DNA of 64,000 bases from Tupaia tana (lineage: Eukaryota; Chordata; Mammalia; Scandentia; Tupaiidae): contig JAKSZU010000004.1 in assembly GCA_026018925.1 (NCBI GenBank), positions 9,520,017 through 9,584,016 of the forward strand, read 5' to 3'. Position numbers and translations under genes: made by a program. The notes under the pieces were generated by a model that was not told where the DNA came from, ran no database searches, and saw only the letters and a list, made by a program, of their open reading frames with translations. This document shows, in pieces, positions 10,200-21,010 of the stretch. Each line of letters opens with the position of its first letter. Positions within the stretch are counted from its first letter, which is position 1.

Positions 10200-10504
10200 C
10201 AAAGTGAGGATTTACAGAACAACCAATCCAAAGAATGTAGCCCTGGCACACATGGCCTGAAGCAAGTGTAGCTATGGAAAATCAGGGCAAGTGTGGACGG
10301 ATGGATCTGATCCAAGTTCACATGCCCAGAACATACACCATCTGAGAAGCTGGACCACAAGGCCAAGATCTGGATTTCAATGGAGCTGCAGCACCTACAG
10401 CTGCCGTCCCCCAGAGCACTGTGATTGTGCCATTTGGGCACTGAATTAGAAAGGCAGAAACAGCCTAGAAAAAAAATTCTCTGAACAAAGGATCCAGGCA
10501 AAGG
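10200..10504. other. Unassigned sequence
   Basis: Single-copy-looking DNA between a SINE and a MIR relic; nothing recognised. Confidence 0.35.
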
Positions 10505-10925
10505 ATGACACACTTATGGTGAGATAATAGCAACTACCTTGCCAGACACAGTTCTTTTGTTTTGGAGAGGCTTTTTGCTATAGGACACGTGTGCTCGCTG
10601 GAAAGACAGAGAGAGACAGAGAGACAAAAAGCAAGAACTCATCCCCCAGGAGGGATGGCCACAATCCCTCCTCCTCCATTCTCCTCTTGAGATCTTGGGC
10701 ACACACGCACACACACCCGGCATGAGATTAAGCTGCCGGGTCCGGGACTCGAACCACGGTCTACTACATGTGAGTCCAGTGGCATACCACTACACCTTCT
10801 GGTGGTCCCCAGACATAGTTCTAAGTACTCCAGATGTGTTGTCTCATTTAGTCCTTAAAATATACTTATGAGGTCAATGCCTCTGTTATCCCTAGTCTGC
10901 AGAATAACAACAACCCTGGACATTT
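10505..10925 (-). repeat. MIR-like relic split by a SINE
   Basis: The two halves (10505-10555 and 10809-10925) join to give reverse-oriented MIR sequence: 'agacatagttctaagtactcc' then 'ttgtctcatttagtcctta' and 'aggtcaatgcctctgttatcc'. The family A SINE at 10556-10808 and one copy of its TSD were inserted in between. Confidence 0.6.
10556..10808 (-). mobile_element. tRNA-derived SINE, long form (family A), inside a MIR
   Basis: Complete reverse copy, with 'gaggctttttgctatagg' at the 3' side and 'ccttctggtggtcc' at the head. The TSD is 'ccagacacagttct' (10542-10555) and 'ccagacatagttct' (10809-10822), lying within MIR sequence. Confidence 0.92.
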
Positions 10926-11349
10926 CATAACTAAGCTAACCTCACATGATTGGCAGTGGTGGGCTGGAGATGTCTGATATCTGGGACTTCACACCGAACC
11001 TCCAGGCCGCAGACGCTCCCCCGCCACTCTGGGCCCTTTCCTGCCTCCAGGCCTTTGTGTGTGTCCTGCCTGTGCCCAAGACATTCCCAGTAACCAACAA
11101 TCTCAGTATAGGTGGGAATTTTGACCAAGCCTCGAACACAGCAGAACTCAGCATGAATTATGAGACAGACCAGTTAGTAGAACTCAGAAAAATTAAAAAA
11201 AAAGTAGCCAAATCATGGATAAATACATCTCAAAAGTTTTATCCTTTTGGAAAGGTAATAAGATCAGAAGAAAAGGGTTTTGGAAAAGAGCATTTAAGGG
11301 GAGAGGAAACTGAGGCATAGTCACTTCAACTTATCCACAGTAACCCAAG

Positions 11350-11884
11350 AAACAAAATTTGCCATCATGTGGCCTGGGGTAGGCTAACGACCTTCATCTT
11401 TTCCATTGTGGCAGAGAATAAGCTGTTACTCATCAAACCCACTTCCCTTCCTCCTGGGCACATGAGTAGCTGTCTCTCCCAGCCTTCCTTACAGGAAGAT
11501 TTCTGGGCCATTATGGAATCTCTCCCACAGGGATATTGAATATGGGGGTACTCCAACCCAGTTACGGGAATTGAGAAAGCAAAAAGGGCTTGTGGCACGT
11601 GCTCGGTACACGTGGCATTCTACACCTCCTAGCACCTGAGCAGTGGTGGTCCCTGGAGTTACGTAAATTAAGACAGAGACATCAGCATTGCAGAACCTCA
11701 GAAGATGTGATTGTCCTTAGGCCCCAGGTCAAACCTTACTCAGCGAGAGGGTTTCATACATAATTAATAAGGTACAAATTGGTGTCCACCTCCCAGGTCA
11801 TTCCCACTGACCCCTCACCCTGCAACCTGCACAGCACTGTGCACTCCACAGGCCCGTGGCTGGCGGTTCCGGAAGGGGAGGCTC
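11350..11884. other. Unassigned sequence
   Basis: No recognisable repeat, exon or RNA gene. A short MIR-like scrap ('gaggaaactgaggcatagtc') lies just upstream near 11303. Confidence 0.35.
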
Positions 11885-11944
11885 GTTATCTACTCATCAG
11901 GCAAAGACTCATGGAGAACCACGGCATGTGCCAGACTCCAAACC

Positions 11945-12232
11945 TGTGACAGCGAACAGAGCAGACTGGAAGTCCTACTACTGGAAGGCATAAAAGCCTG
12001 GAAGCAGCTATGAATACAGAGACAGTATGGGAGGAAAGTGGGAAGAGGGGGAGGCGAGGGCAGGGAATTAAAAGGGGAAAAAAAAGGAAAATTATATGTT
12101 GATGACAATGCATATGGTAATTTCTTTGACTGGACTAACATAGAGGGTTTTCATGCTGGGAAAATTTACTTTCAATGTTGTAAAGATATACAATGATTAT
12201 GAAAAATAAGAAAAAATAATTTAAAAAAAGGA
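11945..12232 (+). mobile_element. L1 3' UTR fragment, 5'-truncated
   Basis: It matches the L1 3' ends elsewhere in this window: 'acagtatgggaggaaag', then 'tgttgatgacaatgcatatgg', 'ttgactggactaacata', 'ttcatgctgggaaaattta' and an A-rich end. Compare 53870-54075. Confidence 0.8.
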
Positions 12233-12489
12233 AGATGACAAAGTTCTGCTATTGGGGAACAAATATGTAGGAAAACGAAGTAGCACAGGGGGTTTAGGAG
12301 CAGCGGGGTTGAAGGCATCAGCCTTCTCTGAGATAACGCTATAGCGAAGACGTGAATGAAATTCATCATGCAGATGCAAAGGCCCAGGGTGGGTGCTGTG
12401 TGACTTCTCAAGGAGGCCAATCTGGGCAGAGCAGAGTCAAGACCAGCAAGACTCATAGGAGCTGAGGCCCAGAAGGCGGGGGCCTTCGG

Positions 12490-13400
12490 TCCTGTAGGCC
12501 ATTTCATAGCTTTCGGCTTTTTCTTGAGGCAAAATGGAAAATTAGAGAGGGTTTCTTGCAAAAGAGTGATGTGACCTGATGTGAGGTTTTTTTTTTTTTT
12601 TTTTTTTTTTGAGAGGTTTTTCGCTATAGGGCGCGTGCGCTCGCCAGACAGACAGAGAGAGACAGAAAGTGAGAAATCACCCCCCAGGGGGGATGGTCAC
12701 ACCGCAATCCCTTCTCCTCCATTCTCCTCTCGGGATCTTGGGCACGCACGCACACGCGCCCAGCGGGAGTTTTAAGCCACTGGGTCCGGGATGCGACCAC
12801 GGTCGACTACGTGGGAGTCCAGCGACATAGCCATTATGCTAACTGCTGGCCCCCTGATGTGAGTTTTTAAAGAATCAGCTAGCTGCTATCTTGGGAGTAG
12901 CTGAAGGTGCACCATGGTGGAAGCAGAATGACCAATTGGAAGGCCACTGAAGTATCCAGGTGAGAAATGACAGCGTCTATGTCCAGTGGGGCAGTGTTGC
13001 CAGTGGTTGTGAGAGTAGCCTATTCTGGCTTTTTGTGGAAGGAGGAGTCAAAAGGATTTTCTGACAGATTGGATATGGAGGGAGAAGGAGAGGAGTCAAG
13101 GTAGGTCCAAGATTTAGGGCCCAAACCACTGGAAGGATAAAGTTGCCATTTTCTGAGACAAGAAAGATTTTTAAGAGGAGACAGTCTAGGGAGAACTATC
13201 AGGAGACCAATTCTGGATACTTTGGGTTAGAGATGTTCACTTAATATTCAAGTGGGGGTGTTTAAGAAGTGATCAGACACAGGGCAATCCGGGAGCGATT
13301 TCTAGGTGGAGATTCACGTTTGACAGTCATCAGCGTGGACGTGGCGCAGAGGGCCCAAGACTAGGGAAGACAACCTAGTGCAGACAGAGAAGAGAAAAGG
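12490..13400 (-). repeat. L2 LINE relic, split by a SINE
   Basis: Reverse-oriented L2-like blocks: 'aagagtgatgtgacctgat', 'aagtatccaggtgagaaatg', 'tttctgacagattggatatgg' and 'gaggagtcaaggtaggtcc' are in the order of an antisense L2. The SINE at 12586-12852 interrupts it. The remainder to about 13640 is too diverged to place. Confidence 0.5.
12586..12852 (-). mobile_element. tRNA-derived SINE, long form (family A), young
   Basis: Reverse copy with a long oligo-T (A-tail), 'ttttcgctatagggcgcgtg', an intact body and the tRNA-like head keeping the CpG-rich form 'gggtccgggatgcgacc'. The TSD 'cctgatgtgag' is at 12575-12585 and 12853-12863. Retained CpGs suggest recent insertion. Confidence 0.92.
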
Positions 13401-13409
13401 CTCAGATAG

Positions 13410-14420
13410 AGGAAACTGCACTTCAACTATGAAAGGCAAGCGAGACCGGAAGGTGTCATCAAAGGAGGTTGGCAACTGCCTGATACGGTGAGAAGAGGAT
13501 CCAAAACTAGGAGAGGGAGTGCTTCAGGTGGGAGAGAACAATCCACGTGTCCTCTGCTAAGGCCGAGGGAGGCAAGGCTGGAGACTGATCTAGGCTCGGG
13601 CAGCCTGAAGTCGCTGGTGACCTCCCTCAGAGCTGTCCGTGGGGCTAGGCACCACTTCTGAGAGATTTCTTGTCGGGGGTGGAGAAGTGGGGCAGTATCT
13701 GGGGTGGGAGGGCGTATTCAGTGTTCAGTGCTGCTGGTTTTGATGCTATTTGGATGCTTATGAGAATGGTCTCTGAGAGAAAGACGGTTGATATGAAGGA
13801 AAGAGAGGAGATATTTTGGGGATTGATGGAAATCCTTCTGAGGCAAGAAAGGATGAGATCCAGGGGTGGCCTGAGATGGAACCGTGCACAGTTCAGCAGG
13901 TGGGAGGGCAGCACTGGTGGACGAAGATCCAGCTACCGGGTCATTGGAAACCTATGAAAGTCATCCTCTGAGAGTGTCCGCTTTCTCAGGGAACGAGGAA
14001 GGAAAGTCATAGCTGAGAGTGAAGAGGAGAAGGCGGGAGGTGTGCGACAGTTATGGAGGCGATGGAGAGAGAGCACGAGCCCGGGATGTGCAGGCTGACG
14101 GCCGGGCTGCAGGAAGGGGCCCCATCAGAGGATGTTGGACATGCACTGAGAAGAAGCGACCCCCACAGGGAAGGTTTTCCTCCAGCCACGTTCGCGGGCA
14201 GGGTGGAGGCATGACGTTAGGTAGGGAGTTGGAGTTAGCCTGAGCCAGAAGGTAAAGGCAGACAGTTGTGACAGCAGAGGCCACCTCATCCAAAAAGAGA
14301 GCTTCCCAATGCCTCATTCCCCGTGTGTGGTTCCTAAGGGTCTCTCGGATTAGAAGACCTGTGCTCTTGAAATGTTATGAACTGCCGTGGGAGTGGCTGC
14401 TCATGTTTCCCAAGATTCTC
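13410..14420. other. GA-rich unassigned sequence
   Basis: About 1 kb rich in purine runs on the plus strand. There may be faint L2-antisense resemblance in the first part. No gene or RNA feature recognised. Confidence 0.3.
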
Positions 14421-14424
14421 TCTG

Positions 14425-14590
14425 CCAGATGGCATTCTGAGCACTTTAAATGGACTATCTTATTAAACTTCACGATAACTTTACGAGGCGGGGCTCTTAT
14501 TATCTCATTTTGCTGGTGAAAATACTGACACGGAGCTGAAGACACCTGTCCAAGGCTGCCCAGGTGAGTAGCAGTCAGAGGTGGCGTCGC
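14425..14590 (-). repeat. MIR-like SINE relic
   Basis: Reverse MIR order: 'tctgagcactttaaatgg', 'ttattatctcattttgctgg', 'ctgacacggagctgaagac', 'aaggctgcccaggtgagtag'. Confidence 0.6.
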
Positions 14591-14600
14591 GGCAATTACC

Positions 14601-14771
14601 ACACCAGAGAACGCTGGGCTTCGCTGTGTGTCTTGGTGCCGTGTGCAAAATGGCAGCTTTTCTAAATGTGGATACCAGATGGGGAAACATATTCCAATTT
14701 ATAGCTAATTTATAAAGGGATCTAACTTAGCTCAAGTTCTGGAGGCACGCTTGTCTTACAGAGGTGTTCTA
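14601..14771 (+). repeat. Local duplication, copy 1
   Basis: The segment recurs at 15761-15931 in direct orientation. About 90 bp from 14659 ('tttctaaatgtggatacc') through 'ggaggcacgct' are identical by eye; the flanking part beginning 'accagagaacgctgggcttcgct' is similar with a few changes and small indels. The core is not a repeat family I know. Confidence 0.9.
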
Positions 14772-14819
14772 GCCCAATTACAGGAGCTGGAAAAGGGAAA
14801 AGGAGGGCTGGTAACTCGC

Positions 14820-15045
14820 AAGCAGCCAGCCTAATCTTCGGCAAGTGAGGGCGGGAGAGAGTTTGCCTAAATTCCTAAACTTCCTCGTAATTAACAATAT
14901 TGTGACTCAACATCACATCCACACACGCCCACAAACGTTTGCATTTTGGCGTGACAAGGGAGGGTGCCAGATCCACCAGGCTTCTCTGACTAACAAGGAG
15001 AATGGCCTTGCCGATCCCTCCTAAGACGAATCAGGAAAATACCTC
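14820..15045. other. Non-repetitive block, possible conserved non-coding element
   Basis: It includes 'cctcgtaattaacaatattg' and lacks repeat or coding signatures. Function unknown; listed because it is distinct from its repetitive surroundings. Confidence 0.2.
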
Positions 15046-15554
15046 CACCTCTTGTGTTTTACAACCAGCATCTTGCTCCCTCACATCTGGTCTCCTTTGA
15101 TTACCTTCGTCCCCCATGCGCTGCCCCTCAGACCTCTAGCCACCGTGCGACACAGCCACCCCTCGGTCTGCCCCAGCTCCCTGAAATCAGCCATGGCTGC
15201 TTCACCCAGTTAACTCGCCTTCACTGGGCATGTTTCTTCCTGATGCAACAAAGACTCTTTTGGTAAAAAGCATCGAATCTCCTCTTGGTTAAGTAACTGG
15301 GAGTGTTTATTTTGCTGTCGGCAAACTCTTAAGTGGACACATTGGACCACAAGGCCCTACGGGAGGAACTGGGTCACTCGGGAGGGAAGGATCTAATGGA
15401 GACACTGCAGGGCCCTGTGAGTGCACGGCCCCCAGAGCCAAGTTAGCTGGAAATTCAGTGAGGATGGCGCCGCCCAGAGCCCACTATGTGTTTCCTTGTG
15501 GGCTGGAGGGGTCTCCTGGGTAATATTATGAGTGGCCCCATCATGGCTAATGGA

Positions 15555-15760
15555 CATTCATTTTAAAAAATTATTTGTTTTCTTCTTCCATGAGCAAGAG
15601 AGATTGAAGGAGAGAGAGAGAGACAAACAACCGCCTCTTGATGCCATGATCCATCAGACAGCTTGGGTCGCGGGCATACGCAGGCCAGTGCACTCGGGGA
15701 GGTCTCCGGGTGTGAAGCTGCAACCTTCCCCTGAGGGCCAGTCTCACCTGGGCAGTAATC
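15555..15760 (-). mobile_element. Unnamed SINE-like element (possibly family C)
   Basis: On the minus strand there is a head-like GC-rich part, then a CT-rich run ('gtctctctctctctccttc') and an A-rich end. The layout suggests a third, older SINE type, as at 55750-55930 and 62850-63050. The similarity is structural and weak. Confidence 0.3.
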
Positions 15761-15931
15761 AGACCAGAGAACACTGGGCTTCGCTCTGTGTTCTGTGCCT
15801 GGCGCAAAACAGCAGCTTTTCTAAATGTGGATACCAGATGGGGAAACATATTCCAATTTATAGCTAATTTATAAAGGGATCTAACTTAGCTCAAGTTCTG
15901 GAGGCACGCTCGTCTAATAAAGGTGTTCTAA
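15761..15931 (+). repeat. Local duplication, copy 2
   Basis: Direct repeat of 14601-14771, offset by about 1160 bp. The internal 90 bp match exactly by eye, while the first 50 bp differ at several bases. Confidence 0.9.
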
Positions 15932-16409
15932 CCTGTCACACCTCTGCTAACAGATGTTCCTGATTTTTAATTAGCTCAGCCCCTGTAAGGGTCTCTGTGC
16001 CTTGGGTGGGACTGCCACTGAGTCACACCTCCCCTCTGGTCCCATCAAGGAGAGCAGGACAGGAAGCCGGAGTCCAGCAGCCTCCCCGTCCCATCCAGGG
16101 CCACGGTGTGAGCTGCAGGCCTGGGCACCCGGGCCCAAGCCTCCTCCCTTCACCTCCCACACTGCTTGGAAGGGGAACGGGGCAGCCTCTGGGGATAGAT
16201 ATCCTACCTCTCCCCCAGGACCAGCTTCATGGGAACGACGGTGCTGGTGTGAAGAGCAAGAAGAGGAAGAAGGAATCTCTGGTGTCCTCCGGGAGAAGCC
16301 CAGTGAGAGTCAGAAATGAAACTCTGTAGCTTCTGAGGGCCTCATGGAGGAGGCAGCTTTGACAAACCACTGGCACCCTGAACAGAGCTGCTATGTATAG
16401 GCTCAAAAA
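15932..16409. other. GC-rich unassigned sequence
   Basis: Two overlapping open frames of about 105-110 residues occur on the plus strand (16002-16319 and 15997-16329), but their codon pattern and proline/serine-rich content look like chance in GC-rich DNA. No exon call is justified. Confidence 0.35.
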
Positions 16410-16420
16410 CTCTGGATGCC

Positions 16421-16689
16421 TGGACCAGCAGATGGCATGATGGTTACATCATGGGACTGCCACATAGTCGACCGCAGTTCAAGTCCCGGAACTGCTGACA
16501 GCTTAAAACACACCGGGCACATGTGCAAGTGTGCCCAAGATCCCGAGAGGAGAACGGAGGAGAAGAGATTGTGGCATGGCGATCCTCCGGGGGGTGATTT
16601 CTCACTTCTGTCTCTCAGGTTAGTGCACATACCCTATAGCAAAAATCTCTCTAAAACAAACAAACAAAAAACAAAAAAACATCGAACAC
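16421..16689 (+). mobile_element. tRNA-derived SINE, long form (family A)
   Basis: Forward copy from 'tggaccagcagatggcatga' to 'accctatagcaaaaatc' and an (AAAC)-rich tail. The probable diverged TSD is 'ctctggatgcc' (16410-16420) and 'ctctaggtgcc' (16690-16700). Confidence 0.85.
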
Positions 16690-16779
16690 CTCTAGGTGCC
16701 AAGTTCGCAGTCTGGCACAGAGCTGTGGTTGTGAAGCCTGCCTTCATAGTGGCCCAGAGTGGCTCTCTTGTGGGAACTT

Positions 16780-17200
16780 TTAAAAAATTTAGTTACGTAA
16801 CTGAGTTCATTGTGTACAATTAGAAAACAGAGTACAAAGGGGAAGAGTCCTGTAATCTCACCACATGAAGACAGACACTTCCCACTTCCCACTGGTACTC
16901 CTCTCCCCAATATTCCTACGGCGTATCCACACATAAATGTACTTCACACAGATGGTTCTGTGCTCGTGTTAGTCCGTAACCTTCCTCCCATCTGCCAATA
17001 CCTCGCGTTCGGCTTTCAATGTTGCACACCCTGCTACATCACTTTTTAATAACTACTGCACAACCCTTTGGGTCGATACAGTAAAATTCATTTAACCAAC
17101 CCCCTACTGCTGGATATTTATGTTGCTTTCAAATTTTTTCTTATTATAAACAAAGCTGTAGTGAATAATTTTTGCACATGAGTTCCGTGCCCTTGAGGAA
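16780..17200. repeat. Ancient repeat relic, family uncertain
   Basis: It includes 'tttaaccaaccccctactgctgg' and 'ttataaacaaagctgtagtg', typical of an old mammalian repeat ending in a pseudo-L1-like motif. I cannot fix the family or strand. Confidence 0.35.
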
Positions 17201-17400
17201 CTTGCAGCCTATGAATTCGGGAGGGGGATTCCATTGCTTTAGTTGATCTCGAGTGAAATAATGACCCTTGTTCTTAATAACAGTAACGATGAGAGGAACC
17301 ACTTTCCTTGAGCACTGACTTTGGGGGAAGCCCTGTGCCAAGGGCTTTTCACATATGTCGTTACTCCTTACAATGACTCCACGAGAAGCTGGCATTATTA

Positions 17401-17466
17401 TTTTATTTACTTATTTATTTATCTATTTTAAGGTTTTGCCATAGGAAATGTGCACTTGCTGGACAC

Positions 17467-17510
<44 letters not shown>

Positions 17511-17685
17511 TCACCCCAGGGAGAATGGCCACGCCACAATCCCTTCTCTTTCACTCTCCTCCTGGGATTTTGGGCACCCAAGCACATATGCCTAGTTTGA
17601 GTTTCAAGCCACCAGGTCTGGGACTCAACTATGGTCAGCCCTGTGGGAGTCCAGCACTTTAACCACCACGCCACCTGCTGGCCCG
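17401..17685 (-). mobile_element. tRNA-derived SINE, long form (family A)
   Basis: Reverse copy including its T-rich (A-tail) side 'tttatttacttatttat', '(GA)n', 'caatcccttctctttcactc' and the head ending 'cacctgctggccc'. TSD 'aagctggcattatta' (17386-17400) and 'aggctggtattatta' (17686-17700), 13 of 15 matching. Confidence 0.88.
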
Positions 17686-17715
17686 GAGGCTGGTATTATT
17701 AATATCCTTATTTTG

Positions 17716-17867
17716 TGGCTGGCAGGTGGCATGGTGGTTAAGGGTGCTGGACTCCCACATGGCCGACTGCGGTTCAAGTCCTGAACCTGATGGCTTGCTC
17801 TCTCTCCCTCTCTCCCCCTACCTCTCTGGTCAAGTTAAAATAAATAAATAAATAAAGTTAAATAAAA

Positions 17868-17910
<43 letters not shown>
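17716..17910 (+). mobile_element. tRNA-derived SINE, short form (family B)
   Basis: Head 'tggctggcaggtggcatggt', B box 'ggttcaagtcc', CT-rich stretch, then the B-type tail 'tggtcaagttaaaataaat' ending in 'agttaaataaaataatt' and a (TA)n expansion. TSD 'atatccttattttg' at 17702-17715 and 17911-17924. Confidence 0.9.

Positions 17911-17912
<2 letters not shown>
17873..17912. repeat. (TA)n microsatellite in SINE tail
   Basis: About 20 TA units at the 3' end of the family B SINE, likely grown from its A/T tail. Confidence 0.9.
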
Positions 17913-17916
<4 letters not shown>

Positions 17917-18059
17917 TTATTTTGCAGAAGAGGAAATGGAAACTAGAAAGGAGGACGTGAATTCCCCAAGGTCACACAATGACTTGGGGGCAGGGACAGA
18001 ATTTCAAACCTAGGTCTGAAGACTAAGCCAAAGCTACAGGGTCAACACTAGACTTTCTC

Positions 18060-19990
18060 TTGATAGTGACTTGAAACCTGCGTTCTTGGATTCCAGTCTC
18101 AGACCTAAGCCTCCCTCTGGTACAGGGAGCAGTAGCAGTGCAATCACATAGCAGACCGTTTGCGATGGTAACGTGGCCAGAGATCCCTTCTCCCCCCATA
18201 CACGTGCCTCATTGCATCGGAAGTGCAAGCCTCTTCCCTTGGAGAGAAGAGCCTTTTTTCTAACCCTGCAGCCAGCGCTAGCCTTTGACTTTGGTGACTT
18301 GCTGTGACCAAAAGGATGGGGCTGGTGGAACGTGGTGCCAGTTCTGAGTTCAGGCCTCAAGAGACCCCTCTGCTTCTGCCCGCGCCGTGCTGGAAACCTG
18401 CAGGCCTAGCCTGCTGGGGAATGAAAGACGTGTGGCCCGGCGGTACTGGGGCCTGGGCCATTAGAACCTAGCTAACTGACAGGTGACTGAAGATGCAGGA
18501 GGGACCCACCCAACTGTGAGCGCCTAGCTGATCGTTTTAAGTTTACAAGTAGTGGGGTGATGGTTGTGTAGCAGAAGCTAATAGTTCTGCTGCTACCTGG
18601 TTTGGTTACATGTGGGCAATGCAGCCTAGGGAGGGGACTTAGGGTGGGGGTGGTGAGCCACGTGGTTGGGAAGGCTTCACAGAAGAGGTGACAGCTCGTG
18701 CATTGCGGGAGTGCGGCACAGCAGAGCCTCCTGAAGCAGAGCAGGAGGTGGGCCTGCATGTACAATTAGACAAGCCTCTCCGTTGGTGCTGCGGGTTGCT
18801 GGAGCCAGGATTCCAGAGCCTGAATTAAGCAGAAGCCTCCCTCTGGCCGGAAAGGCAACTAGATGTCATTTACACACCAAGGCAAAAAATAAAACACCTG
18901 GCATGCACCCCCGCAGCCTCTCGCAGGTCCACCCTGAGGGCTGGAACAGAGATAAGCTGGATGATGGCCTCCCTTTCAAGTGGCGAATTGGAATTCCAGT
19001 CTCAGCCACAGGAAGATATTGTTCCCTCAGTGGCTTCTCCTCCCCCTGACTGGGCTCGGCCCTCAGGCGTCCTGAGCCCTGGCTCATCTTGAAAGAACAC
19101 TTCTCTACACCCTCCACATCTTCCCCCTAACCCTTTCACGAGAGACCCAGCGGGGTGGCTCTTAGCAGTGTCCGGAAGAAAAGATTATCCAAATAACCTG
19201 CCACAAGTCACTCACTCACTCGTTCTGTCCTTCATTAGTTCAGCCCACAAATGCTTCCTGTCGTGGCACTGTGCCAGGCCCAAGATGCCCTTGAGAAGGT
19301 CACAGCCCCTGTGGAAGGCGGCCATGAGGAGAAGCCTAGGACCCATAAAATCCCCCCTTTCCTATCCTAGCCCTGCTTTCTCCTTTGCTTTTCCTGGCTG
19401 CTCAGTAAACGTGTCTCTTGTAAGTTCTATGCCTTGTCCCAGCTGAACCTGGGTGAGAAGGCTGCTGGTACGAAAGGTGGTCCAGGAGAGGCTCTTGTCT
19501 GACCTGGCTCCTGGAGGAAGCAGTCGCGGTCTGTTCTAGCTTGCGAAGGAACAGAGAGGCTGGGAGAGTGAGGAGAGAAAGGATGGAGGGAGCGGCAGGG
19601 GCACCCGGATGCAGAAACTCATGTACTTCCAGACTTTGGTGCCACCTCAGAGAGGAGGGGCTGGGCAGAGCTGCTGAGGCTTCTTTCTTTTGGAGGTAGG
19701 TGATAGGTCAGAGTCCTGGCATTATGCCATCATGCCAACAGGACTAGGTTTTCACATTTTTCAGCGATGCTTATTAATGCCCTGTTGTCCTGGGAGCTAA
19801 AGAGGACCCCGCACGAAGGGCCTTGTGTTCTGTTGGCCCAGAAATGTCTGTAGACAAACGGTTGCACTCCAAGGTATAGACCCTGCGCACCTGGGTAAGC
19901 CCTGGATGCTCAGGAAAGGGGAAGGGCCCCAGCCGGCGGGGACGGCTTTGTATCTGAGTTGGATGGGTAGGAGTCTTCAGGTGATGAAGA
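18060..19990. other. Mostly unique, GC-moderate sequence
   Basis: Nearly 2 kb without a clear repeat. Faint antisense-L2-like pieces are possible at about 18655-18770 and 19190-19260 ('cattagttcagcccacaaatgc'). No exon with convincing coding signal or splice sites was seen. Confidence 0.35.
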
Positions 19991-19994
19991 GGGA

Positions 19995-20345
19995 TTTCAG
20001 GAGCAATAAGGAATTGAATATACCAAGATGTAGCAGAATGAAAAGCCGTAAAACACTCCAGTGTCCCTGAGTGTAAAATGAAGTGAGTTCAGCGAGAGGC
20101 AGCCCAGAAAGGGGCAGGAGAAGCCAGACCACACAGGGACTGATGTGTCAACAGAGGAGCCTGGACTTCATCTGGCAGAAAAAGCTTTACCCAGCAAGTC
20201 ACTTGATCGGGACCGTCTTTAAGAATGAGTTCTCTGCTAGGGAGAGTGTGGGAGATGGTTTATAGAAGAGTTAGACCAGGGCGTTTACACCAGCTGGGAG
20301 ATACTGCAGGCATCTCAGCAAGAGGCGAGGGAGACTGGGACAGTG
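19995..20345 (-). repeat. Possible L2 relic
   Basis: Antisense-L2-like wording ('aggagcctggacttcatctgg', 'agtcacttgatcgggacc'). Very diverged. Confidence 0.35.
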
Positions 20346-20354
20346 GGAGGACGT

Positions 20355-20550
20355 TAGTGCAGTCGTTACATACAAAGGCTCTGGGGTCAGCTGCCCCAGT
20401 TCAAGGCATGCCTGGGTCCTTACCAGCTATGTGACCTTGGACAAATTACTTAAACTCTCTGTACCTGACTTTCTTCGTCTGTAAAATAAAGGTCATAAAA
20501 GCAATGATATCATAGTAGAAGATCTATGAATGAGATGAGGGGGTTAGAAC
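20355..20550 (+). repeat. MIR, well preserved
   Basis: Clear forward MIR: 'ggctctggggtcagctgcccc', 'ttaccagctatgtgaccttgg', 'acaaattacttaaactctctg', 'ttcttcgtctgtaaaataaa', in the consensus order. Confidence 0.88.
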
Positions 20551-20879
20551 TATCCTGGTGTGTCGCGGATACTCTAATTACTAATTTTTCTTATTGAATC
20601 CATGAGACTTGATGATGACAGGATGTGGACAGTGAGTTACAGGTGAGTTTAAACTGGCTTCTGTAGGGCTGGCTAAGACAATGCCGCTCCCAGGAGCAAG
20701 AATATGAGAAGACTGCAGAAATGTTTCCTCCCTCCGGGGGACAGAAGTGGTACTCAGTGCACAGAGCTAAACCTCTGCTCCTTGCTCCCCTCCAAGGGCT
20801 CCTGCTAATGCGTCATAGTTTGGTGTAAGTAGACCTGATTCTTGTCCAAGACTGGTAAAGGACATCTGTCATACCCCAC

Positions 20880-21010
20880 TTATCCTCTAAGCCCCACAGT
20901 AAGCTCATAATACAAGTAAGAGTGGCATACTGCTGTCCCCATGAAGAAGCTGAGGCTCAGTGTCCAGGAGAGATGGGCAAACAGGGGAAGAGCCATGAGC
21001 CTGCTCTGCA
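20880..21010 (-). repeat. MIR-like relic
   Basis: 'gctgtccccatgaagaagctgaggctcag' spans the antisense MIR core, with supporting flanks. Confidence 0.4.

Larger units (their letters stand above)
17290..18050 (-). repeat. MIR relic split by two SINEs
   Basis: MIR sequence runs 17290-17400, then 17686-17715, then 17911-18050 ('ttattttgcagaagaggaaat', 'ccaaggtcacacaatgac', 'aatttcaaacctaggtctg'). Each gap is exactly filled by a SINE with its own target-site duplication. Confidence 0.72.

Noticed and set aside
15997-16329. Two overlapping plus-strand frames of about 105-110 residues
   Set aside because: Two frames open over the same GC-rich DNA, neither with a recognisable domain; likely chance.
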